Shown here: in pieces, positions 8,863 to 19,059 of the stretch
Layout of the letters: every line of letters starts with the position of its first letter
Numbering within the stretch: the first letter of the stretch is position 1
Made by a program: the position numbers and the translations under genes
Notes under the pieces: model-generated
Databases searched by the model: none
Seen by the model: the letters and a program-made list of their open reading frames with translations, nothing else
Told to the model about the DNA's origin: nothing
From: Bacteroidales bacterium
GTDB lineage: Bacteria; Bacteroidota; Bacteroidia; Bacteroidales; UBA10428
Assembly (NCBI GenBank): GCA_016926235.1
Contig: JAFGOZ010000716.1
Span: 1-64,000, forward strand
Direction of reading: 5' to 3'
Length of the DNA: 64,000 nucleotides

Positions 8863-11800
8863 ATGAAAACTAAATCTAGAATCTTTTTGCCTATGCGGTT
8901 TTTTGTTCTTGGGATACTTTTTGTATTTCTTAACAATACTATGGCGCAGGAAATTAACGTTACAGGGACTGTAACGGATAGCGAAACAGGTACTCCATTA
9001 CCCGGTGTAACGGTCCTTCTTGAGGGCACTCAAAAAGGATCGCTAACAAATATGGACGGGGTCTATGAAATTGCGGTACCTTCGAAAGCAGCTATATTAA
9101 CATTCTCGTATGTTGGTTATACAACCAAAAGCCTTGATGTTGCCGGAAGTAACATAATTGATGTTCAACTTGAACCTGAACTAACAGAACTGGATGAAGT
9201 TGTGGTAGTTGGATATGGTACAATGAGAAAAAAAGACCTAACAGGATCGGTCACAGCAATTAAAACTTCTGATATACAAGCCAATAAATCTACGAATGCG
9301 TTGCAGACATTACAAGGGAAAGTTGCAGGTTTAGATTTATCTCAAAGGGATGGCCAGGCTGGTGCAGGAATCAAACTTACCATGAGAGGGCTACGTTCCT
9401 TATCTGCCGGTAATGATCCACTCATCCTGGTTGATGGTGTTGAATATGGACAAACTTTGGATATTAATACATTGGACATAGAGTCAATAGATGTTTTAAA
9501 AGACGTTGCATCAACTGCCATTTACGGTACCAAGGGCGCCAATGGCGTTATTCTTATTACAACAAAAAGAGGGGGAGGCGGAAAGACCAATATATCATAT
9601 TCAAATTACTTCTCATATAATCAACCTACTTACATCCCTCATATCATGAACGGACAGGAATATCAGCAAAAACAATATGAAGTAGTTATTGCTGCCGAAG
9701 AATATGCACTGTGGGATGACCAGAATGTACATTACAACCGTAGGACAGGGGAAGTTACCTGGGATGAAACAGCTAATCCAGAACCCTGGTCAGTTTTCGG
9801 CACTGTAACGCTTGAGGACTTAGTAATACAGGAAGGTGTAGCTGATAAATATGAGCTGATCACCGATGATCCTACCGCATTGGAGCTTTTGAGAAATAAT
9901 GTAAGCCTGGATTATCTCGATATGATCATGGTTAATTCATGGTCACAAAACCATGAAATTTCGATAAACGGAGGAAATGATAAAAGCGCTTATAACCTGT
10001 CCGTGGGCCTGTTGGATGACAACGGCTTGTTGCGCAGGGATGAGATGAGACGTTATAATTTTACAGTTGGCGGAGATCATGAAATCAGTAAATCAATAAA
10101 AGTCGGAGCCAATGTTATATATACCAATAAAAAATACAGTAGACGAGACGGCGGTATTTTTAACACGGCGCTTAAATGCGGGCCCATTGGCTCTCTGTAT
10201 AACGAAGATGGCAGCTATAGAGATATACCCGATCCGGTTTTAGCATATAACCACATAAATCCTATGCTGGATGAAGTCGAGGGAGCACAGATAGATGATA
10301 TTTTTGTAAACCGGGTTTTCAGTTCTGCCTATTTTGACTGGCAGATAATTGAAGGATTAAGTTTTCGCACTAATCTTGGGGTTAATATCGAACTTACCAA
10401 AGAAGGGAAGTTTAATTCAGCCAGATCCCTTCAACAATTCGCTAACCAGACACCCAAGGCAGAATTGAAATATGATGATACAAGATCATACACTTGGAAT
10501 AATATAATTAATTATAAAAAAACAATAGGTATTCACAGTATACATTTAATGGCAGGTTCCGAAACTTATGAACTGGAATTTACCAGGGGACAAATGATTG
10601 GTTATAACCAACCGGTTGAATCTACCAGTTACTATGATTTTAAAGGAATACCTCAGGGACAATCAACTGTAAGTTCTGAATACAGTAAGAAGCAGATGTT
10701 GTCTTTTTTTGGCCGTACAAACTACAGTTTGATGGATAGATATTTATTGCAAGCCACCCTGCGATATGATGGGGCATCAGTGCTGTACCCCGGCAATAAA
10801 TGGAGTTCTTTTCCATCAGTTTCGGCTGGCTGGCGTATAAGTGAGGAGGACTTTCTGAAAGGTATACAGGCTGTTTCAAATCTTAAAATAAGATATAGCT
10901 GGGGAATTGCAGGTAATGCTGCAGTACCGGCATATAGCAGTAAAACACAGTTAGATAACCGACTCAGCTATATGACATTTGGCAACGAAGTATACAGTCA
11001 ATATCTTCCTTTAAGGATTGGTTCTAAAGGCCTGACTTGGGAAAGAACTGCCAGCCATAATCTGGGTGTTGACCTTGGATTATTCAAGAACCGGGTAAAT
11101 GGTAGCATTGATTATTATAATTCAAGGACATATGACCTTTTATTCAAGGTGCCTCTTCCCCTCGTATATGTTTATACGGATACCTGGGCCAATGTTGCAT
11201 CAACCAGAAACAAAGGTATAGAAATTGCCCTGGGTGGTGTTATTATAGATACTAAAGCTATGGATTGGAGTATGGATGTGAATTTTTCACGCAACAAGGG
11301 AGAAGTAGTTGATTTACGCGAAGGTAGTACACAATTGGTTTATGATGATGATAAGATATGGCAGGTTGGTAGCCCGGTTGATGCATTCTATGTTTATGAA
11401 AATGATGGTGTATACCAAATTGAGGACCTTCAGGCAGAATTGGAATATGTCAGCCAGCAAAATGCAACAGGCGACAGTATTGAAAGAGGCCGTATACCAA
11501 TGCTTTCAAATAATTTTGAGCCGGGAGATATAAAACTGGTTGACCAGAATGGCGATGGTGAATTAACGGATGAAGACAGGATCATACTTGATGCCAGCCC
11601 ATCTTTTCTTTATGGTATTGGTACCAATCTTCATCTAAAAACCAGTGCAGGTGTATTTGGTATTAGGGTATATGCCATAGGGCGTTGGGGACAAACAATC
11701 GACTATGATTTCTACTCCAGGATAAAGGATGCCAGGGATAAAACCAACGGACCTTATGTTGAAGCATGGACTCCGCAGAATACAGATGCTGTTTTTCCAA

Positions 11801-12075
11801 GAAACTCTGAAGAAGGTAATAATACTTCTGCCATACACAGAAGTTCTCTGAGGTTTATTGATGGATCCTATGTGAAAATTAAAGATATTACATTTTCATA
11901 TGCATTGCCTAAAGCATGGTTAAATACTGTAAAAATTGAAAACATGGAAGTATATGCTACAGCCAAAAATATGTTTTCATTTTCCAAAATAGAGAACTAT
12001 GATCCGGAAGAAGCCGGTAATTTTGGTTTTCCCATGCAAAAGAACCTCATATTCGGGGTAAATATTAATTTTTAA
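8863..12075 (+). CDS. SusC/RagA family TonB-dependent outer-membrane receptor
   Basis: Outer-membrane beta-barrel importing oligosaccharides with energy from TonB. After a signal peptide (residues 1-28) comes a carboxypeptidase-D-like beta-sandwich (about 31-107) with the usual VTDSETGTPLPGVTV start. Then a TonB box LDEVVVVGYGTMRKKDLTGS, a plug domain (about 115-235) and a 22-strand-type barrel ending in the terminal aromatic FGVNINF. Length (1070) is normal. It is followed after 18 bases by the SusD partner, the invariant pair of a polysaccharide utilisation locus. This is the only SusC in the window although there are nine lyases, so it is probably the single entry port for their products. 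Substrate inferred from neighbours: unsaturated oligogalacturonides. Confidence 0.94.
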   Translation: MKTKSRIFLPMRFFVLGILFVFLNNTMAQEINVTGTVTDSETGTPLPGVTVLLEGTQKGSLTNMDGVYEIAVPSKAAILTFSYVGYTTKSLDVAGSNIIDVQLEPELTELDEVVVVGYGTMRKKDLTGSVTAIKTSDIQANKSTNALQTLQGKVAGLDLSQRDGQAGAGIKLTMRGLRSLSAGNDPLILVDGVEYGQTLDINTLDIESIDVLKDVASTAIYGTKGANGVILITTKRGGGGKTNISYSNYFSYNQPTYIPHIMNGQEYQQKQYEVVIAAEEYALWDDQNVHYNRRTGEVTWDETANPEPWSVFGTVTLEDLVIQEGVADKYELITDDPTALELLRNNVSLDYLDMIMVNSWSQNHEISINGGNDKSAYNLSVGLLDDNGLLRRDEMRRYNFTVGGDHEISKSIKVGANVIYTNKKYSRRDGGIFNTALKCGPIGSLYNEDGSYRDIPDPVLAYNHINPMLDEVEGAQIDDIFVNRVFSSAYFDWQIIEGLSFRTNLGVNIELTKEGKFNSARSLQQFANQTPKAELKYDDTRSYTWNNIINYKKTIGIHSIHLMAGSETYELEFTRGQMIGYNQPVESTSYYDFKGIPQGQSTVSSEYSKKQMLSFFGRTNYSLMDRYLLQATLRYDGASVLYPGNKWSSFPSVSAGWRISEEDFLKGIQAVSNLKIRYSWGIAGNAAVPAYSSKTQLDNRLSYMTFGNEVYSQYLPLRIGSKGLTWERTASHNLGVDLGLFKNRVNGSIDYYNSRTYDLLFKVPLPLVYVYTDTWANVASTRNKGIEIALGGVIIDTKAMDWSMDVNFSRNKGEVVDLREGSTQLVYDDDKIWQVGSPVDAFYVYENDGVYQIEDLQAELEYVSQQNATGDSIERGRIPMLSNNFEPGDIKLVDQNGDGELTDEDRIILDASPSFLYGIGTNLHLKTSAGVFGIRVYAIGRWGQTIDYDFYSRIKDARDKTNGPYVEAWTPQNTDAVFPRNSEEGNNTSAIHRSSLRFIDGSYVKIKDITFSYALPKAWLNTVKIENMEVYATAKNMFSFSKIENYDPEEAGNFGFPMQKNLIFGVNINF

Positions 12076-12093
12076 TTAGTAATAAAATATAAT

Positions 12094-14094
12094 ATGGAAA
12101 TTATGAAAACATTCAGAATTATAATAATTACTTGTTTAATTATAATAACCGGGGTATCCTGTGAAGATTTCCTGGAAGAAACAAGTAAAACCGGTAAAAC
12201 AGAAGAAATGGTTTATAGTACGGCTGATGACCTGGAAAACCTGACAGCAGTCTGTTACGCATTTTTGCGTGGACTTTATGGGAAAGAATCAATGGTAGCC
12301 CTGGGAGAATTGGGCACCGACTTATGGAATAATGCAGAAGACCCAAATACCGCTGTTCATTTTAATACTTATATAACCCTTAGTCCTCTTATGGATTGGC
12401 CTATTGATGAGGCATTTGAATATTTTTATGTAGCAGTTAACTCCTGTAATTTAGCCATTGAAAACGTTTCAGCTGCTACAGATTTACTAACAGATGAAAC
12501 CAGGATAAGGCTTGAATGTGAAGCAAAATTTCTGAGGGCATTCTATTACTGGATTATGGTGGAAACATGGGGGCCAATGCAATTAAACAAAGAAGTGGTA
12601 AGAGAAGCGGGGACAGTATCCAGAAGAGACTCAGAGCAGGATATTTATGAATTCATGTTTGAAGATGTGCAATATTGCATTGATAATCTTCTGCCAAACA
12701 CGGAACCAAATTCACGAGTTACATGGCTTGCAGCCAAGGCTTTTAAAGTGCGACTTGCCTTGACTTATGCATGTGATTACTATAAAAACAAAGTAAAAGT
12801 GGATTATAAAGGAAAGGATTATTATGCAATAGCACTGCAGGAGGCTAACGATGTGATAGATGCCAGTGCAAACCTGGGTAAAGGATTATATACAAGTTAT
12901 GCAGATGTATGGGATATTGATAAGAGCTTTACTCCGGATAATAGCGAATTCATTTGGGCGGTTGACTATTACGATGAAATAGGTCCGAGTAATATATATA
13001 ATCATATTCCCACTCGTCCACGTGAAAGCTCAAGCGGAAGTTCCCAGGAATGGAGTGGTTTATTCACCCGGCAACCGGGTTCGGGAGGCGGAAATTGTCA
13101 GCATTTATGGCTAACACCCCGTTTTTACAGTCAGACTACCGCCGATGGAGGGCCTTCCCTGGCAAATATACTCCACAGGGTAGCTGGTGAAACGCAAAAT
13201 TATACTTTAGAATCGGATGTTAATATGGTAACCGTTGATGTTGGGTATTGGTATGTACGATATATGGGCTACGGTAAGTTTGGTCCTACCAAATTCATGG
13301 TTGATCTTTTTAATGAAACAATAGACCAGCGCTGGGATGTATCATTTGTTACTGCATGGTATAAATATCCTGATATTGTACCACAATATTATGTTACCGA
13401 TACATCACTTTGCCTGTATCCTCTAATGTCGGTTGGCACTCAAGCAGATACTGCATTGTTTTACTCAAAACATCCCGCCACGCAGGCGCAGATTCACAGG
13501 GCACATCGCCGGTATAAAATATTGGATGTCAATAATACTTATGAGGAAGACGGAACGCCTAAAAGAGGTAGTTTATCCAGCAGTACCCATATCTATCCAC
13601 ATTTCGCAAAATTTATGAATACACAATCAACAATTAATCTTCCTTTTCCAAATTTTAGCGATTATTACAGCAAAAGGGATTTTCCCGTCTTCAGGATGTC
13701 TGAAATATACCTTATAGCTGCTGAAGCTGCATTGCAAACAAGTGGATCAGCCGCTGCTTATCCTTACCTCCTGTCCCTGGCAAATGCCCGTGCAATTGGG
13801 GGGAACGGTACTGCATTATTAACATCCTACGGTGTAAATTCACAGGCAGATATTGATATTGATTTCATTCTTGATGAAAGAGCTCGTGAATTTGTCGGCG
13901 AAAATATCCGTTGGTTTGATTTAAAACGTACAATGAAGCTGGAGGAAAGGGTTATGGCTTATAACATTGTGGCCAGAACATATTTTGATCCTGAAACCCA
14001 CTACCTGAGGCCAATACCCTCAATCCAAATGGATGCGTCCTCAAATGCCAGTGATTCTGTTGGAGTCGGATTCTGGCAGAATCCAGGTTATTAA
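12094..14094 (+). CDS. SusD/RagB family surface glycan-binding lipoprotein
   Basis: Surface lipoprotein forming the lid of the SusC transporter and capturing glycan. An N-terminal hydrophobic segment ends in the lipobox GVSC with Cys23. The following EDFLEE is acidic, as in Bacteroidota surface-export signals. The rest shows SusD hallmarks: TPR-like helices at the N-terminal part (LRAFYYWIMVETWG, about residue 150), a RagB/SusD segment, and a C-terminal FRMSEIYLIAAEAALQ plus FVGENIRWFDLKRT. Length 666 is somewhat above average. A second in-frame ATG at 12103 would give the same lipoprotein. It is tightly coupled to SusC. Many aromatic residues could stack on sugar rings, but the site cannot be read from sequence alone. 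Confidence 0.93.
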   Translation: MEIMKTFRIIIITCLIIITGVSCEDFLEETSKTGKTEEMVYSTADDLENLTAVCYAFLRGLYGKESMVALGELGTDLWNNAEDPNTAVHFNTYITLSPLMDWPIDEAFEYFYVAVNSCNLAIENVSAATDLLTDETRIRLECEAKFLRAFYYWIMVETWGPMQLNKEVVREAGTVSRRDSEQDIYEFMFEDVQYCIDNLLPNTEPNSRVTWLAAKAFKVRLALTYACDYYKNKVKVDYKGKDYYAIALQEANDVIDASANLGKGLYTSYADVWDIDKSFTPDNSEFIWAVDYYDEIGPSNIYNHIPTRPRESSSGSSQEWSGLFTRQPGSGGGNCQHLWLTPRFYSQTTADGGPSLANILHRVAGETQNYTLESDVNMVTVDVGYWYVRYMGYGKFGPTKFMVDLFNETIDQRWDVSFVTAWYKYPDIVPQYYVTDTSLCLYPLMSVGTQADTALFYSKHPATQAQIHRAHRRYKILDVNNTYEEDGTPKRGSLSSSTHIYPHFAKFMNTQSTINLPFPNFSDYYSKRDFPVFRMSEIYLIAAEAALQTSGSAAAYPYLLSLANARAIGGNGTALLTSYGVNSQADIDIDFILDERAREFVGENIRWFDLKRTMKLEERVMAYNIVARTYFDPETHYLRPIPSIQMDASSNASDSVGVGFWQNPGY

Positions 14095-14120
14095 TTATTA
14101 TATTTGTAAAATTTAAAACA

Positions 14121-15881
14121 ATGAGAAAGAATATATTACTGTTATTATTAATTATTTTTCAATTTCAAAGTGTCATAGTTAAAGCTAAGGTGCCTGATGT
14201 CCCGCCCCATCATCGTATTTTAGTTTCCTCAGATATTGGAGGCACTGATTTTGATGATTTTCAATCTATGGTACATTTGCTGGTTTACGCTGATACTTTT
14301 GATATTGAAGGGATAATATCTTCTCCCTTCGGAGATGGGAGGGCAGAGCATATATTCGAGGTGATCGATTCATACAAAATAGATTATCCGAAGCTAAAAT
14401 CATATTCCGTGAATTATCCAACGGCAGATTCATTGCGGAAAATCGTAAAACAAGGAGCAATTTATGATCCAGGGCCAATAGGATATGCAGATTCAACTGA
14501 AGGTTCTAACTGGATAGTTGAATGTGCCAGACGTTCGGATCCGCGTCCGCTAAATATTTTAATATGGGGCGGCATTGAAGACCTTGCCCAGGCATTACAT
14601 GATGCCCCGGATATTTTGCCTAAGTTACGTGTCTACTATATCGGAGGGCCCAATAAAAAATGGTCTGTAAATGCTTACCAGTACATCGCTGATAATTTTC
14701 CTGACCTTTGGATGATTGAAGCCAATGCTACCTACAGGGGCTGGTTTCTGGGAGGCGACCAGTCAGGCATATGGAGTAACAGTAGTTTTGTGACTACCTA
14801 TGTGAAAGGATTCGGCGCTTTGGGTGATTATTTTTATTCAAAAGGGGGGCAAGTGAAGCTGGGAGATACCCCCTCACTGATGCGCTTATTTTACGGAACC
14901 CCTGATGATCCTTCTCAACCCAGTTGGGGAGGGAAGTTTGTCCGTGCATGGGAACGTCCCCATAAGGTTTTTTACCGTACAACAACTTCTGCCGACAGTA
15001 TTGAACAGTTTGGTGTTCTGGAACTTATATTACCTGCTGATATTGATACGATTTCTAATCCGGTTGCAACCTTGAATATTGACAGGGTAATAACAGGACT
15101 CGTTGAGAATGATACGGCCAGATTTCTTTTTTCTCCTAAAGATGGGAACGTATATTCCTATTCCATAAGCAGCAATATTCCCTCAATAAATGGTTTAACA
15201 GGGAGTATTACTGCATACCGTCCGCCGGCTTCAAATATATTAAACCCATCGCCATTATTCCCCAACTGGTGGACAGACGATCCTTCTTCAGAATATATTG
15301 AGAGCGGGTATATAGGGGTTAAAACTCTTAATATATGGAGAGTTGACTTTCTCAGTGATTTTGCTGACAGGATGTATCGTTGTGAATATTTTTATAATAC
15401 ATACTTTAAACTAAATACATCGGCTATAAATGGTATCATTAACAGGAGTATTGATGATACAGCATATTTGGCAGGATCAAAAATTACACTTACTGCCATT
15501 CCTGATAGCGGTTATGAATTCTTACAATGGGAAGGCGATATTACAGGAACAAGCCCGGAAATAACAGTAACATTGAATTCTGATAAGAACATAATTGCCC
15601 GGTTTACTCCGGCTACTTCGATTAACGATTATAATTATGACAAAATTTCTGTTTTTCCTACAATTATAAATGATTTTGTAAACGTTTCAGTTCCGGGTTG
15701 TAAAAAAGCTCAAAAGCATATAGCGTTGCTCGATTCCTCCGGGAAGCTCCTGCATACATATTTACTTGGGCCAGACCAGGACAATCTTTTAATAAATACA
15801 TCGGATTTATTACCCGGAGTCTTTATTATTCAGATTATTGATGGTACTTTAAAATATAATAGAACCGTGATAAAAACATAG
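14121..15881 (+). CDS. DUF1593 nucleoside-hydrolase-like protein with bacterial repeat and T9SS tail
   Basis: Secreted protein whose N-terminal half (about residues 33-300) is the Sde182/DUF1593 domain, related to inosine-uridine nucleoside hydrolases. The metal-binding loop reads SDIGGTDFDDFQSM, and further motifs are LIWGGIEDLAQAL, LRVYYIGGP and WGGKFVRAWERP. The C-terminal half lacks the usual Sde182 C-terminal domain and carries an InlB-like repeat (about 434-497, GYEFLQWEGDITG) and a T9SS tail (about 505-586). It is the only one of the four DUF1593 proteins here routed to T9SS. The reaction is unknown. By fold analogy it may hydrolyse a furanoside, and the position straight after SusD suggests action on the imported or surface-bound glycan. 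Called on domain similarity; function is inference. Confidence 0.75.
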   Translation: MRKNILLLLLIIFQFQSVIVKAKVPDVPPHHRILVSSDIGGTDFDDFQSMVHLLVYADTFDIEGIISSPFGDGRAEHIFEVIDSYKIDYPKLKSYSVNYPTADSLRKIVKQGAIYDPGPIGYADSTEGSNWIVECARRSDPRPLNILIWGGIEDLAQALHDAPDILPKLRVYYIGGPNKKWSVNAYQYIADNFPDLWMIEANATYRGWFLGGDQSGIWSNSSFVTTYVKGFGALGDYFYSKGGQVKLGDTPSLMRLFYGTPDDPSQPSWGGKFVRAWERPHKVFYRTTTSADSIEQFGVLELILPADIDTISNPVATLNIDRVITGLVENDTARFLFSPKDGNVYSYSISSNIPSINGLTGSITAYRPPASNILNPSPLFPNWWTDDPSSEYIESGYIGVKTLNIWRVDFLSDFADRMYRCEYFYNTYFKLNTSAINGIINRSIDDTAYLAGSKITLTAIPDSGYEFLQWEGDITGTSPEITVTLNSDKNIIARFTPATSINDYNYDKISVFPTIINDFVNVSVPGCKKAQKHIALLDSSGKLLHTYLLGPDQDNLLINTSDLLPGVFIIQIIDGTLKYNRTVIKT

Positions 15882-15915
15882 ATAAGGTTTATTTAATCAA
15901 TTTATTGAATGTAAA

Positions 15916-17403
15916 ATGCCATTAAAAATTAATATAATGATCAAAGGCTATAGTATACGATGTAATTTCAAGACCATATTTTGTAACTTATCTAAAACTC
16001 TGCTTGTTTTCTTGATGCTAGGGACATGTATTGTTTCTGCACAGGAAAAACCCAGGGTATTTGTATTAACCGATATAGAGAACGAACCCGATGACGCCAT
16101 GTCAATGGTACGCTTTTTAGTATATGCAAATAATTATGACATAGAAGGATTAGCTGCCACTACTTCTATCCATCAAAGGGATAAAGTGGCAGTGTATCGT
16201 ATAAGGGAAATTGTTGATGCATATAGCAAAGTACGTGACAATTTGGAAAAGCATGAACCTGGTTTTCCAACGGGTGATTACGTAAAATCCTGCATAACTG
16301 AAGGCCTTCCTGAATACGGGCTGCAGGCTATTGGAAAAGGAAAAGATTCCCCTGCTTCTGAGATGTTGATAAAAGCAGTTGATAAAGATGATCCCAGGCC
16401 CTTATGGGTAACAGTCTGGGGCGGGCCAAATGTACTTGCTCAGGCTCTTTGGAAAGTTCGTGAAACAAGATCGGAAGCAGAGGTTCAGAAATTCATATCA
16501 AAACTACGTGTTTATACCATATCTGACCAGGATGATAGTGGTCCTTGGATACGGAAAGAGTTTCCGGGCTTATTCTATATAGTAAGCCCCGGGTTTAATA
16601 GTGGTGGTGCATATCACCACGCTACATGGAGCGGTATTAGCGGGGACTATTTTCATGCCCGTTGTGATGGTGCTGATTTTACTATTGTTTCCAATGAGTG
16701 GTTAGATAAAAACATTCGTAAAAAGGGACCTTTAGGAGCTGAATACCCGCTTTGGGAGTATTTAATGGAAGGTGATACACCTTCGTTTTTAAATTTGATT
16801 AATAACGGTTTAAGTAATCCGGAGCGGCCTGATTGGGGAGGATGGGGAGGCCGGTATGAGCTGTATACACCCAGGATGCAAAAATGGCATTTATACCAGG
16901 AGACCAGGCCGATCTGGACGGATGCTGATGATGAAGTAATGGGAATTGACGGAAGATGGCACGATGGCAACCATGAAACCATCTGGCGGTGGCGTGATGC
17001 ATATCAAAACGATTTCGCCTCAAGAATGGACTGGACTGTTAAAGCATATGATAAAGCTAATCATCCACCAGTTGTAAAAGTTAATCATCAAACACAGATG
17101 ACGGCAAAAAAAGGAGACCGTATAAATTTAAGTGCGAAAGGTTCAAACGACCCTGATGGAGATGCACTTTCATATAAATGGTTTTTTTATAATGAAGCCG
17201 GAACTTTCCCTGTTTCCAGTGCACGCAGTGGCCAGCCCATAGAGGTTCAGAATTTCGATCAGCAGGAAGCATGGTTTATTGTGCCAGATAAGCGTGTAAT
17301 GCCTCCGGGTACCGGTAATATTCATATTATTCTTGCTGTTACCGACCATGGTTCACCAAGGCTTACACGTTACCAGAGGATAATTATAAATGTTGAAGAA
17401 TAA
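15916..17403 (+). CDS. DUF1593 (Sde182-like) nucleoside-hydrolase-like protein
   Basis: Predicted exported protein with the complete Sde182 layout. Residues about 46-310 form the nucleoside-hydrolase-like domain, with the metal loop [17 protein letters not shown] close to the DTDPGxDDA loop of true nucleoside hydrolases. [13 protein letters not shown] and [13 protein letters not shown] follow. The C-terminal PKD/cadherin-like domain (about 395-495) contains [15 protein letters not shown] and ends [12 protein letters not shown]. The N-terminus is long before the hydrophobic segment; ATG 15937 is an alternative start. Signal peptidase I cleavage after VSA is likely, placing it in the periplasm. 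It has no T9SS tail, unlike the gene before it. The next gene, a sugar-binding lipoprotein of an ABC importer, starts 26 bases downstream, which hints that its product is a small sugar imported by that system. Confidence 0.78.
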   Translation: MPLKINIMIKGYSIRCNFKTIFCNLSKTLLVFLMLGTCIVSAQEKPRVFVLTDIENEPDDAMSMVRFLVYANNYDIEGLAATTSIHQRDKVAVYRIREIVDAYSKVRDNLEKHEPGFPTGDYVKSCITEGLPEYGLQAIGKGKDSPASEMLIKAVDKDDPRPLWVTVWGGPNVLAQALWKVRETRSEAEVQKFISKLRVYTISDQDDSGPWIRKEFPGLFYIVSPGFNSGGAYHHATWSGISGDYFHARCDGADFTIVSNEWLDKNIRKKGPLGAEYPLWEYLMEGDTPSFLNLINNGLSNPERPDWGGWGGRYELYTPRMQKWHLYQETRPIWTDADDEVMGIDGRWHDGNHETIWRWRDAYQNDFASRMDWTVKAYDKANHPPVVKVNHQTQMTAKKGDRINLSAKGSNDPDGDALSYKWFFYNEAGTFPVSSARSGQPIEVQNFDQQEAWFIVPDKRVMPPGTGNIHIILAVTDHGSPRLTRYQRIIINVEE

Positions 17404-17429
17404 GGAACAATAGGAATTGAGCAACTAAT

Positions 17430-18398
17430 ATGAAAAATAAACATCTGTCAACCTGTATCAAATTAGGAACCACTTTACTTTTAGTAATATTTATTCTGTT
17501 TTTTCAAAGTTGTGCTTCGAAAGACCATAATAGCAAAGAACAACCGAAGAGAGTGGCTGTTATTATATCCACCTTAAACAATCCATGGTTTGTGGTACTT
17601 GCTCAAACTGCTAAAAGTGAAGCTGAAGCCTTAGGATATGAAGCTAAAATATTTGATTCACAGAATAATACAGCCCAGGAGACAGACCACTTTGAAAATG
17701 TTATTGCTTCCGGGTATAATGCCATACTTTTTAATCCTACAGATGCTGATGGTTCTGTTGTTAATGTTTTGAAAGCAAAAGAAGCCGGGATTCCGGTATT
17801 TTGTATGGACCGTGAAGTAAATGATGCAGAAGCCCCTACTTCACAAATACTTTCCGACAGTTATTCCGGATGTGTGGCCCTGGGCAAATACTTCGTTATC
17901 CAAATGAATAAAAAAGGAAAATACGTTGAACTTTTAGGATTGGTAGGTGATAACAATACATGGAGCAGGTCAAGAGGTTTTCACAGTGTAGTAGACAACT
18001 ATCCGAAATTAGAAATGGTAGCACAACAAAATGCCGATTTTGATAGGAACAAAGCCCTGGAGGTTATGGAATCCATATTACAGGCCCAACCGGATATAGA
18101 CGGTGTGTTTTGTGGTAATGATGCTATGGCTATGGGGGCTTACCAGGCTTTGTTGGCTGCAGGTTTAGATGATAAGGTGAAAGTATTTGGTTTTGACGGG
18201 GAAAAGGAAGTAGTTGAAATGATAGATGATGGAAAAATTATTGCCACAGGTATGCAGTTCCCCAAAGTTATGGCTAAAACGGCTGCACAGTTTGCAGATG
18301 AATATTTTAAAGGGAAACGGGATTTTCCAAAAAAGATACCCGTAGCCGTTGAAATGGTAACAAAAGATAATGCTGAAAATTACCTTGAGGAGGATTGA
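17430..18398 (+). CDS. Ribose-type ABC importer, substrate-binding lipoprotein (RbsB-like)
   Basis: Periplasmic-binding-protein type 1 fold for a monosaccharide. The N-terminus has a hydrophobic span ending in the lipobox FQSC, so the protein is membrane-anchored. The mature part starts VAVIISTLNNPWFVVLAQ, the typical RbsB-family first strand. It also has VIASGYNAILFNPTDADG, a GIPVFCMDREVN strand, the hinge GVFCGNDAMAMGAYQAL and a closing VFGFDGEKEVVEMI. Length 322 is normal. The downstream genes encode DUF2291, ATPase and permease in order. Sugar specificity cannot be decided; ribose, xylose, galactose and apiose binders all look alike at this level. Its place in a pectin island between DUF1593 genes and lyases favours a pectic sugar over nucleoside ribose, by inference. 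Confidence 0.9.
   Translation: MKNKHLSTCIKLGTTLLLVIFILFFQSCASKDHNSKEQPKRVAVIISTLNNPWFVVLAQTAKSEAEALGYEAKIFDSQNNTAQETDHFENVIASGYNAILFNPTDADGSVVNVLKAKEAGIPVFCMDREVNDAEAPTSQILSDSYSGCVALGKYFVIQMNKKGKYVELLGLVGDNNTWSRSRGFHSVVDNYPKLEMVAQQNADFDRNKALEVMESILQAQPDIDGVFCGNDAMAMGAYQALLAAGLDDKVKVFGFDGEKEVVEMIDDGKIIATGMQFPKVMAKTAAQFADEYFKGKRDFPKKIPVAVEMVTKDNAENYLEED
18386..18394 (+). promoter_or_regulatory. Strong Shine-Dalgarno sequence before the DUF2291 gene
   Basis: GAGGAGGA lies inside the last codons of the binding-protein gene, 7 bases before ATG 18402. Such a strong site is rare in Bacteroidota and absent from the neighbouring genes. It may also be explained by the coded Glu-Glu-Asp end. Confidence 0.5.
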
Positions 18399-18401
18399 TT
18401 T

Positions 18402-19040
18402 ATGCAGAAAAAAGTAATAAAGTATTTAATATTAACTGTTGTAGTCATTATTATAGTTTATAATTCAGTGTATTTCAGAAAACTTTCGGATCTAGCCTCA
18501 ACAAATCAGGATTCGGGATTTGATGCTGTTGCTTATGCAGAAGCTTATTGGCATATCCAGATTATTCCTGCTATATCCACATCCATCGAATTGCCTGATT
18601 TATTGGACCTGTTAATCCAAAATCCAGATAAAGCTTTTCAGGATCATTCACATGCCCTGGGTATTGGTAATATCAGGTATTTCATGGTTAAAGGAGAAGG
18701 AATCGTATCTTCTGTAGACGAAAATGATGTGACTGTAGACATTCTTTCAGGGAATACTAAAACGCAGGTCAGACTAGCCACAGAATTTATTTATGGCAAT
18801 GCTGTAAGGGATGCTGTCGGTGCAATTGACCTTAATGAGTTTACCAATACGATGGACCTTAATAATGTATCCGCAGAGATCAATAAAAAGGTACGGCAGG
18901 ATATTATCCCTGCTTTTAAGGGCGAGGTTAAAATATCTGATAAAATAAGGTTTGCAGGGGCAATTGAATTGAATGAGAAATTTTTGGATCTGGGATCAAT
19001 GGAAATAATTCCTGTTTTCATTGAATTTATTAACGAATGA
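18402..19040 (+). CDS. DUF2291 family protein associated with ribose-type ABC importer
   Basis: Small envelope protein with one N-terminal membrane segment (about residues 7-22) and a soluble periplasmic domain. Family hallmarks are FDAVAYAEAYWHIQIIPAI, a central VKGEGIVSSVDENDVTVDI and the C-terminal signature IYGNAVRDAVGAIDLNEFTN followed by SAEINKKV. DUF2291 proteins are known almost only from operons of RbsABC-like sugar importers in Proteobacteria and others; their role is unknown, possibly accessory to the permease. There is no lipobox Cys here, so it is probably anchored by the N-terminal helix. It begins 3 bases after the binding-protein stop, so translation is probably coupled. Confidence 0.82.
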   Translation: MQKKVIKYLILTVVVIIIVYNSVYFRKLSDLASTNQDSGFDAVAYAEAYWHIQIIPAISTSIELPDLLDLLIQNPDKAFQDHSHALGIGNIRYFMVKGEGIVSSVDENDVTVDILSGNTKTQVRLATEFIYGNAVRDAVGAIDLNEFTNTMDLNNVSAEINKKVRQDIIPAFKGEVKISDKIRFAGAIELNEKFLDLGSMEIIPVFIEFINE

Positions 19041-19059
19041 ACAGGAAAATATCGGGGTA

